A DNA stretch of 10,181 bases, from contig JACKBR010000098.1 of assembly GCA_020634495.1 (NCBI GenBank), forward strand, positions 1 through 10,181. Reading direction: 5' to 3'. This DNA is from Ardenticatenaceae bacterium (GTDB lineage: Bacteria > Chloroflexota > Anaerolineae > Promineifilales > Promineifilaceae). The position numbers and the translations under genes were made by a program. Below, one piece after another: positions 1 to 5,379 of this stretch; the stretch's first letter is position 1, and the number at the start of each line of letters is the position of its first letter. A model generated the notes under the pieces. The model did not search any database. It had not been told where the DNA came from and was given only the letters and a program-made list of their open reading frames with translations.

Positions 1-810
1 TACACGCCCACATTTACCGCAACTGCCCTGGCCTTCGTTTCTGAAGGGGAGCCGGGCCGGGTGGAGGTGTACACCCAGGCAGGCGATGTCTGGGAATTAG
101 CGGCGTTTGCCGCTGGCAGCGGGGTGGTGCGGGCTGGCTGGCCTGCCAGCGCCACCATGCGCCAAATTGCGGAGCAAGCAGCGCCAGCGCGGCTGATTTT
201 GCATGGGCCGGAGCAAGGCGTCTGGCAAATTCACGGGGCGACGCTCATCAACGAAGCGGATGGCACCTTCCAGCCGTTGGTGTTGGGCAACTACCGGCTC
301 ATTCATTCTGGCGATGTGAAGATTTATGAGAACTTGGACGTGCTGCCTCGTGCTTTTTTGCTGCCCAGTTGGGCCTGGCAGCCGGAGCAAACGGCCGTGT
401 TGCCAGCTATGCAAACGCCTGAATTTGACGTGAGGGAAACGGCCGTTTTCCTAGGCAGTGGTGAAGATCACAAAGGCGACTTCGATCCAGACGCGACAGC
501 TACAATTGCCCGCTATGAGCCAGAGCAGGTGGTGGTGCAAACCAGCAGCAGTCAGCCGCAGGCGCTTTTACTCAGCGACGCCAGCTACCCTGGCTGGCAG
601 GTTCTGGTCGATGGGAAGCCTGCCGAATTGCTCCAGGCGGATGGCCTGTTTCGCGGCGTGCTGCTGCCCGCTGGCGAGCATGAGGTGGTGTTCCAATTTG
701 CGCCCCAAAGTTTTCGTCTGGGCTTGATGATTACGGCCGTTGGCCTTGGTTTGCTCGCTCTGCTGGGATTTGCCCTGCTCCTTTTGCTGCGCTTGGACGC
801 TCGGCGATAA
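1..810 (+). CDS. C-terminal part of a YfhO-like multi-pass membrane protein (partial, 5' end outside window)
   Basis: The frame is open from base 1, so the visible 269 residues are the end of a larger protein; the internal GTG at 61 is not taken as the start. The last third holds a compact beta-rich module: a YPGW motif at visible residues 196-199, then a VDG turn and an LPAGEH segment. A terminal hydrophobic helix at about 241-265 follows, with a short basic tail (RLDARR). This order is typical of the C-terminus of YfhO-family proteins (Pfam YfhO) and related large membrane glycosyltransferase-like proteins thought to act on cell-envelope glycans or lipid-linked sugars. The module should lie outside the membrane, anchored by the last helix. 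The N-terminal membrane region that would settle the subfamily is not in the window. The next gene starts 35 nt downstream on the same strand, so the two may be co-transcribed. Three ACGGCCGT octamers lie inside the gene. Confidence 0.72.
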   Translation, partial: YTPTFTATALAFVSEGEPGRVEVYTQAGDVWELAAFAAGSGVVRAGWPASATMRQIAEQAAPARLILHGPEQGVWQIHGATLINEADGTFQPLVLGNYRLIHSGDVKIYENLDVLPRAFLLPSWAWQPEQTAVLPAMQTPEFDVRETAVFLGSGEDHKGDFDPDATATIARYEPEQVVVQTSSSQPQALLLSDASYPGWQVLVDGKPAELLQADGLFRGVLLPAGEHEVVFQFAPQSFRLGLMITAVGLGLLALLGFALLLLLRLDARR

Positions 811-845
811 ATTGCTTCAGTTTTTGCAGGTATTTGGAGAATAAG

Positions 846-1652
846 ATGGAGATATTTTCACGGCCCAAACTTGGCGTTGCTTTGTGGACTTTAGGGCAGA
901 TGCCCCTGGCCGATTCGGCAAAATTAGTGGCTGAGATGAAATATGATGGCGTTGTGCTGCCGCATTCTCAGGTTGAATCAGCACCGGTAGCCGCTGAGAT
1001 TTTGCAAGCGAATCAGCTTACCTGCTTTGCCCTCACACCCGATCCCGTCGATTTAGCGCATCCCGATACGGCCGTTCACCAAGCCGCCATTGCCCACGTA
1101 GAAGCTGTGATTGAAACGGCCGTTGCCCTACAATCGCCACTGGTCACTGTGCGCAATTTGCCTGGCCGTTTCCGTCCCTTTGGCGCGGTTGCTGAGGAGC
1201 AGGCGCTGTTTGAAACGGCCGTCGCCCATCTGGCCACCTTTGCCGCCGAACGCAATGTTCAACTGGCGGTGGATGTCGTAAATCGATATGAGAGCTTTTT
1301 ATGGGTGAAAACGGCCGTTGCTCTCCAAATGCTTACCCGCCTTGATCAACCCAATCTCGGCCTCACCCTCAGCGCCTTCCACATGAACCTGGAAGAGCAA
1401 GACCCCGCTGCCGCCATTCAGGCCGCTGGCCAAAGGCTGGCCCTGTTCTACATGGCAGATTCCAACCGCCAGGCAATAGGTCAGGGTCATCTAAAATTGG
1501 GCATGCACCTCTGGGCATTAGAATCTTTGCCACAGGTGCCAATCATTGTTGAATGCTTGCCTGAGGGGGGCGATCCGTATGTTGGCGCTGTGGCGGGAAA
1601 CGGCCGTCATCAAGTTATCGACTACCTTAAAGCGTCCCGATCCTGGTTCTAG
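846..1652 (+). CDS. TIM-barrel protein of the sugar phosphate isomerase/epimerase fold, metal site apparently degraded
   Basis: The protein has 268 residues if it starts at ATG 846, which has GGAGA at 836-840 five bases upstream. A TTG at 834 would add four residues but has no binding site. The fold is that of the AP-endonuclease-2/xylose-isomerase-like TIM barrels. Most similar by eye is the D-tagatose/D-psicose 3-epimerase group, from the NRYE motif (146-149), AFHMNLEE (from 177), ADSNR (204-208) and VECLPEGG (from 235). In that group the metal is held by Glu, Asp, His and Glu. Here the matching positions read Asp143, Ser176, Tyr202 and Glu236, so only one ligand is unchanged. Catalysis of the usual kind is therefore doubtful, and a binding or altered role is possible. 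Substrate is unknown. The inositol synthase gene follows, but behind its own promoter, so a link to inositol is only suggestive. Confidence 0.78.
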   Translation: MEIFSRPKLGVALWTLGQMPLADSAKLVAEMKYDGVVLPHSQVESAPVAAEILQANQLTCFALTPDPVDLAHPDTAVHQAAIAHVEAVIETAVALQSPLVTVRNLPGRFRPFGAVAEEQALFETAVAHLATFAAERNVQLAVDVVNRYESFLWVKTAVALQMLTRLDQPNLGLTLSAFHMNLEEQDPAAAIQAAGQRLALFYMADSNRQAIGQGHLKLGMHLWALESLPQVPIIVECLPEGGDPYVGAVAGNGRHQVIDYLKASRSWF

Positions 1653-1668
1653 AAGTTAACATAATGCT

Positions 1669-1696
1669 TTGTTATCTATTTCAGCAGAGGTATAAT
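1669..1696 (+). promoter_or_regulatory. Sigma-70-type promoter for the inositol phosphate synthase gene
   Basis: There is a perfect TATAAT at 1691-1696 and a TTGTTA (4 of 6 matches to the -35 consensus) at 1669-1674, with a 16-nt spacer. It lies just after the stop of the upstream gene. Transcription from it would give an untranslated leader of about 150 nt (roughly 1703-1854). I found no convincing riboswitch or terminator in that leader. Confidence 0.5.
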
Positions 1697-1844
1697 CGCC
1701 CGCTGGAACAATTTCATCAACCAAAAAAACGGGCTATTGCTAGATCGTGAGCCTGAAACGCCAAGCCAAAACTTAGTCGCTCATCGAGACCTATCTTTAC
1801 TGCTTTGCCTGATGGCTCCACAACTGGCACAACTGCCCAAGATT

Positions 1845-1850
1845 AGGAGA
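1845..1850 (+). promoter_or_regulatory. Ribosome binding site of the inositol phosphate synthase gene
   Basis: AGGAGA lies four bases before ATG 1855 and fixes that start codon. Confidence 0.75.
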
Positions 1851-1854
1851 AAAC

Positions 1855-2937
1855 ATGTCAGAACGAAAAAAAGTGCGCGTAGCCATAATCGGCGTTGGCA
1901 ACTGCGCGTCATCTTTAGTACAAGGTGTGCAATATTACAAAGAAGCCGCCGATGATGCCGAAATTCCAGGGCTAATGCACGCCACAGTAGGTGGATACCA
2001 CGTGCGCGATATCGAGTTTTCGGCCGCCATTGATGTTGTAGAAGGTAAGGTGGGTAAAGATTTAAGCGAAGCGATTTGGGCCGAGCCAAACAACACCATC
2101 AAATTTGCCGATGTGCCGTATCTCAATGTGCCCGTTTCACGCGGCATGACCCATGATGGTTTAGGCAAATATGTCAAAACCAAGGTGACAAAAGCGCCTG
2201 GCCCCACCGACAACATCGTTAAGATACTCAAAGACACAGGCACAGATGTCATCGTTAACTTTATGCCTGTTGGGTCAGAAATGGCCACCAAATGGTACGT
2301 GGAACAAGCATTGGATGCAGGCTGCGCTTTTGTTAACGGCATTCCCGTTTTCATTGCCAGTTCGGAATATTGGAGCAAGCGTTTTGCCGAGCGCGGTCTG
2401 CCCATTGTGGGCGACGACATCAAAAGTCAGGTCGGGGCAACCATCACCCATCGTGTATTGACCAACCTGTTCAAAGATCGCGGCATTCATCTGGATCGCA
2501 CTTACCAGCTCAACTTTGGCGGCAACATGGATTTTTATAACATGTTGGAACGTGAACGACTGGAATCTAAGAAAATCTCTAAGACCGGTGCCGTGACCAG
2601 CCAGCTGCCTTACGATTTGGGAGCGGAGAATGTGCATGTTGGCCCCAGCGACTACGTTCCCTGGCTCACGGATCGCAAATGGTGCCACATTCGCATGGAA
2701 GGCCGTGCCTTTGGCAACGTGCCGCTCAACCTGGAGCTGAAGCTGGAAGTGTGGGATTCGCCCAACTCGGCCGGGGTGATGATTGACGCGGTACGCTGTG
2801 CAAAATTAGCGCTGGATCGTGGCATTGGCGGCCCCCTGATTGCCCCATCTTCTTACTTCATGAAGACGCCCCCAGAACAGTTCACAGACGACGAAGCGCG
2901 TAAGCTGACGGAAGCGTATATCGCTGGCGATGTCTAA
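1855..2937 (+). CDS. ino1: Inositol-3-phosphate synthase (1L-myo-inositol-1-phosphate synthase)
   Basis: This 360-residue enzyme converts glucose 6-phosphate to inositol 3-phosphate with tightly bound NAD+, the first step of inositol and phosphatidylinositol-type lipid synthesis; it acts in the cytosol. The N-terminus has a Rossmann nucleotide-binding loop, GVGNCA (Gly13, Gly15, Ala18). The family's central block is clear: [11 protein letters not shown], then [10 protein letters not shown] around residue 220, followed by [11 protein letters not shown]. The C-terminal part carries [13 protein letters not shown], and the dinucleotide fold closes with the [14 protein letters not shown] segment. 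Length and motifs match the short prokaryotic (actinobacterial/archaeal) form rather than the eukaryotic enzyme of about 500 residues. It has its own promoter and a good ribosome binding site and appears monocistronic. It contains no copy of the ACGGCCGT octamer that is dense in its neighbours. Confidence 0.95.
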   Translation: MSERKKVRVAIIGVGNCASSLVQGVQYYKEAADDAEIPGLMHATVGGYHVRDIEFSAAIDVVEGKVGKDLSEAIWAEPNNTIKFADVPYLNVPVSRGMTHDGLGKYVKTKVTKAPGPTDNIVKILKDTGTDVIVNFMPVGSEMATKWYVEQALDAGCAFVNGIPVFIASSEYWSKRFAERGLPIVGDDIKSQVGATITHRVLTNLFKDRGIHLDRTYQLNFGGNMDFYNMLERERLESKKISKTGAVTSQLPYDLGAENVHVGPSDYVPWLTDRKWCHIRMEGRAFGNVPLNLELKLEVWDSPNSAGVMIDAVRCAKLALDRGIGGPLIAPSSYFMKTPPEQFTDDEARKLTEAYIAGDV

Positions 2938-3014
2938 TTTCTAAAGTAGGGTAATGTTTAAAGTTGCTTATTGTTACCTTCCCTGGTAGGCAAAAGATTA
3001 AATAAAAATGAGTC

Positions 3015-3043
3015 TTGACGCTCAAAACAACCTATGTTATAGT
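3015..3043 (+). promoter_or_regulatory. Near-consensus sigma-70 promoter of the leader and ABC exporter operon
   Basis: TTGACG at 3015-3020 (5 of 6) and TATAGT at 3038-3043 (5 of 6) are separated by the ideal 17 nt. The expected transcript starts near 3050 and runs into the small ORF at 3093. This is the best-matched promoter in the window. Confidence 0.72.
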
Positions 3044-3092
3044 GCCGAGGCTGCAAGAAAACAGCAAAAAATCTTAAAGGAGATAGGCGTAA

Positions 3093-3191
3093 ATGAATAT
3101 TTTCTATTTCGATAGCATCATCATCGTCCACCGTGACGCCGTTGGCGGCAGTGCCAACCTTTGCGCCTGTGACCAGGTTCCTCCTTTGTGA
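3093..3191 (+). CDS. 32-residue leader peptide upstream of the ABC exporter genes
   Basis: A short reading frame starts at ATG 3093 and ends at TGA 3189-3191. It has a strong ribosome binding site, AAAGGAG at 3077-3083, and lies about 45 nt inside the transcript expected from the promoter at 3015. The peptide (MNIFYFDSII..., ending ...QVPPL) has three Ile codons in a row and a Val at positions 9-12, a CAC triplet at 24-26 and a Pro-Pro pair at 30-31, just before the last residue. It has no signal peptide and I recognise no family. Two intrinsic terminators follow it, and parts of its coding sequence can pair with the first terminator's left arm. It is therefore best read as a leader peptide sensing translation, like BmrB ahead of bmrCD in Bacillus subtilis. 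An independent small protein remains possible. Confidence 0.6.
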   Translation: MNIFYFDSIIIVHRDAVGGSANLCACDQVPPL

Positions 3192-3218
3192 TTTATTTCG
3201 CAAATAAGAGTTAACAGT

Positions 3219-3254
3219 AACGGTCACGGCGCTTCAAGCCCGTGACCGTTTTTT
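3219..3254 (+). terminator. First intrinsic terminator of the leader (attenuator T1)
   Basis: An 11-bp perfect stem, AACGGTCACGG (3219-3229) with CCGTGACCGTT (3240-3250), encloses a 10-nt loop and is followed by a T-rich run. It lies 27 nt after the small ORF stop and nearly 190 nt before the first exporter gene, so it would end transcription early unless the stem is prevented from forming. Confidence 0.82.
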
Positions 3255-3270
3255 GTTTTTCTGCGATGAA

Positions 3271-3298
3271 CGCCACGGGTACGCCCTGTGGCGTTTTT
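3271..3298 (+). terminator. Second intrinsic terminator of the leader (attenuator T2)
   Basis: CGCCACGGG (3271-3279) pairs with CCC and GTGGCG (3284-3293, one bulged T) around a TACG loop, followed by five T at 3294-3298. It sits 20 nt after T1. Its left arm contains CACGGG, which can alternatively pair with CCCGTG at 3239-3244, at the start of the T1 right arm. Confidence 0.78.
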
Positions 3299-3308
3299 AT
3301 TTGGTTAA

Positions 3309-3363
3309 CCCTCCCGGAGGTTCTCCAGAACAGGGCAGTTTTTCAGTAAAACTTCTGGGAGGG
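3309..3363 (+). promoter_or_regulatory. Third structured element between the attenuator and the first exporter gene
   Basis: CCCTCCC (3309-3315) is complementary to GGGAGGG (3357-3363). Inside, CTCCAGAA (3323-3330) can pair with TTCTGG(G)AG (3353-3361), which competes with the outer pairing. A small GGAG-GTT-CTCC hairpin (3316-3326) is also possible. No T run follows, so this is not a simple terminator. It could be an mRNA stability or control element; the function is unknown. Confidence 0.4.
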
Positions 3364-3383
3364 AATATACCGGACATAGGATG

Positions 3384-3397
3384 TCAACAATCGTTGA
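3384..3397. promoter_or_regulatory. Short inverted repeat, possible operator or hairpin
   Basis: TCAAC (3384-3388) and GTTGA (3393-3397) form an inverted repeat around AATC, about 45 nt before the first exporter gene. The size fits a repressor half-site pair or a weak hairpin. No regulator gene is nearby to support either. Confidence 0.25.
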
Positions 3398-3441
3398 TAT
3401 GCTAAAGACAGTTCAATTTGAGGAGCTGTCTTACCAACAAG

Positions 3442-5307
3442 ATGGAAAATATGATGAAGATGGAAACGTTTAACTTAAAAGAGACGGTTGTTGAGAATAA
3501 GTTTGTGGGTTTATGGCGTTTGCTACGAGGCTACCAGCTTATTTATGTGGTTGCGATCTTAGCCATTGGGTTGGCCGCTTTGGCCCAGACTGGGATTTAT
3601 TACTTTTTGGGTTACTTTGTGGACACCATTTTGCCCCAGGAGAGTATGTTGCAACAGCTGCCCTGGGTGGCGTTGGGCTTTGTGGGTCTGGCTACCATGC
3701 AAGGGCTGTTTACTTTTGCTGGTGGGCGACTGGCTGCTAAGACTTCTGAAAAAGCGGTTTTACGTATTCGTAACTTTTTGTATGACCACATTCAGCGCCT
3801 ATCGTTTACTTACCATGACAACATGCAGACGGGTGAGCTGTTGCAGCGGGCAACGTCTGATGTGGATGCTGTGCGCCGCTTGTATGCTGAGCAGACTGTG
3901 GGAATCGGCCGTATTGTGCTGCTTTTTGTGGTGAACTTCATCGCTTTGCTCACGATTAACGTTAAGCTGGCTTTCTTATCTGTGGCGGTGATTCCGGTGG
4001 TGCTGCTGATTTCTTACTTTTTCTTCATTAAAGTGGGGAAGGCGTATGAGCATTTTCAGGAGCAAGAGGCGACGCTTTCTAACCGGCTCCAGGAGAATCT
4101 TTCTGGTGTGCGCGTGGTGAAGGCGTTTGCTCGCCAGGTTTTTGAGACGGAGATGTTTGAGGGCGATAACTTTGAGAAGTACCGGCGCGGGCGTCGTTTG
4201 ACGAAAATGCACGCCGTTTTTTGGCCATCGACGGATGTTTTGTGCGGAATGCAGATGCTGCTGGGGTTTTACCTGGGGGCGCGCATGGCGATTGATGGAT
4301 CGATTACGACCGGCGCATATCTGTCTTATGTGGGTTACATCTCGCAGATTATTTGGCCGATTCGGAATCTGGGTCGCTTGATTGCGGATGTTTCTACGGG
4401 ACTGGTTTCTTACGGCCGTATCCTGCAAATCGTCCGTGAAGAGCGGGAACCGATTACGGTTGGTTCGCACCGGCCAGAGACGGCCGTACGTGGCGAAGTG
4501 CGTTTTGAGCAGGTGAACTTTACCTACGAAGGTGAAGAAGATCAGGTGCTGCATGACATTTCTTTCGCCGTGGAGCCTGGCCAGGTGGTGGCGCTGTTGG
4601 GCGGCACCGGGTCTGGCAAGACATCGCTGGTGAATTTGCTGCCGCGTTTTTATGAGTACACAGACGGCCGTATCCTGCTGGATGGCGTTGCGCTCAAGGA
4701 ATATCCCCGTGACTATCTGCGTGAGCAGATTGGCATTGTGATGCAGGAGCCGTTCCTTTTCTCGTTGACGATTCGGGACAACATCACCTACGGGGTGACC
4801 CGTGAGGTGACCGAAGCAGAGATTGAGGCGGCGGCCCGTGCCGCAGCGGTACACGACGTCATTTTGTCCTTCCCAAACGGGTATGAGACGAAGGTGGGTG
4901 AACGCGGCGTGACGCTTTCTGGCGGTCAGAAGCAGCGGGTGACCCTGGCCCGCACCTTTTTGCGCAATCCACGCTTGCTGATTCTGGACGATGCAACTTC
5001 TTCTGTGGATACAGAGACGGAAGCGGAAATCCGGGCGGCGTTGGACCGGCTCATGGAATCACGGACGACGTTCCTGATTGCTCACCGGATTCAAAGCGTG
5101 ATGAATGCGGATTTGGTACTGGTGCTGGAAAACGGCCGTATCGTGCAGCGAGGCACACATAGCACCTTGGTCAACGTGCCGGGCACATACCAGCGCATCT
5201 ATGAATTGCAATCGCGCATTGAAGATGAGCTGGAAGCGGATTTATCAGCTGTGGCGGTGAATGGCAGCCAGAATGGATACCACAAATTACCGCAGGCGGG
5301 TGATTAA
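3442..5307 (+). CDS. ABC exporter half-transporter, subunit with degenerate Walker B (TM287/BmrC-like)
   Basis: This 621-residue protein joins an N-terminal membrane domain of about six helices (first near residues 26-55) to a C-terminal ATPase domain. Motifs, numbered from ATG 3442: Walker A GGTGSGKTS 387-395 with Lys393, complete signature LSGGQ 492-496, Walker B LILDD ending Asp516-Asp517, and H-loop His548. The catalytic Glu after Walker B is Asp, the mark of the partner that forms the degenerate site in heterodimeric multidrug or lipid exporters such as TM287/TM288, LmrCD and BmrCD. The matching second half is the next gene. The start is uncertain: AGGAG (3421-3425) is 16 nt before ATG 3442; TTG 3418 has no binding site; ATG 3451, 3454 and 3460 are also in frame. 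A hairpin (AAGACAG 3405-3411 with CTGTCTT 3426-3432) would hold AGGAG in its loop. Expression is probably controlled by the upstream attenuator. Substrate cannot be read from sequence. Confidence 0.93.
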   Translation: MENMMKMETFNLKETVVENKFVGLWRLLRGYQLIYVVAILAIGLAALAQTGIYYFLGYFVDTILPQESMLQQLPWVALGFVGLATMQGLFTFAGGRLAAKTSEKAVLRIRNFLYDHIQRLSFTYHDNMQTGELLQRATSDVDAVRRLYAEQTVGIGRIVLLFVVNFIALLTINVKLAFLSVAVIPVVLLISYFFFIKVGKAYEHFQEQEATLSNRLQENLSGVRVVKAFARQVFETEMFEGDNFEKYRRGRRLTKMHAVFWPSTDVLCGMQMLLGFYLGARMAIDGSITTGAYLSYVGYISQIIWPIRNLGRLIADVSTGLVSYGRILQIVREEREPITVGSHRPETAVRGEVRFEQVNFTYEGEEDQVLHDISFAVEPGQVVALLGGTGSGKTSLVNLLPRFYEYTDGRILLDGVALKEYPRDYLREQIGIVMQEPFLFSLTIRDNITYGVTREVTEAEIEAAARAAAVHDVILSFPNGYETKVGERGVTLSGGQKQRVTLARTFLRNPRLLILDDATSSVDTETEAEIRAALDRLMESRTTFLIAHRIQSVMNADLVLVLENGRIVQRGTHSTLVNVPGTYQRIYELQSRIEDELEADLSAVAVNGSQNGYHKLPQAGD

Positions 5308-5319
5308 AGATTGTAATCA

Positions 5320-5361
5320 GGTAATTGGGTAATTATGTAATTGCCCAATTACCCAATTACC
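5320..5361. repeat. Palindromic array of AATT cores at exact 8-bp spacing
   Basis: A perfect 15-nt inverted repeat has its left arm at 5320-5334 and right arm at 5347-5361, around a 12-nt loop. It is also periodic: AATT begins at 5323, 5331, 5339, 5347 and 5355, exactly 8 bp apart. The flanking bases switch from GG..G units to CCC units in the middle. It fills most of the 72-nt gap between the two exporter genes. As RNA it would form a long AU-rich hairpin without a following T run, so it is not a terminator. Confidence 0.7.
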
Positions 5362-5379
5362 AAATAACGAGAAAATCTA

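Noticed and set aside
1697..1854. Riboswitch in the long ino1 leader
   Set aside because: I could not match any known aptamer core and saw no terminator or convincing hairpin that would sequester the ribosome binding site.
2949..2978. GGTAA/TTACC inverted repeat after ino1 as a terminator
   Set aside because: The five-bp AT-rich stem has a 19-nt loop and no T run, too weak to call.
2958..3227. 89-codon minus-strand frame across the leader region
   Set aside because: It runs against the promoter, small ORF and terminator signals on the plus strand and has no ribosome binding site or recognisable domain.
3976..4854. 292-codon open frame on the minus strand opposite the first exporter gene
   Set aside because: It lies wholly antisense to a gene with all ABC motifs, and its translation is rich in His, Arg and Gln as expected of a shadow frame.
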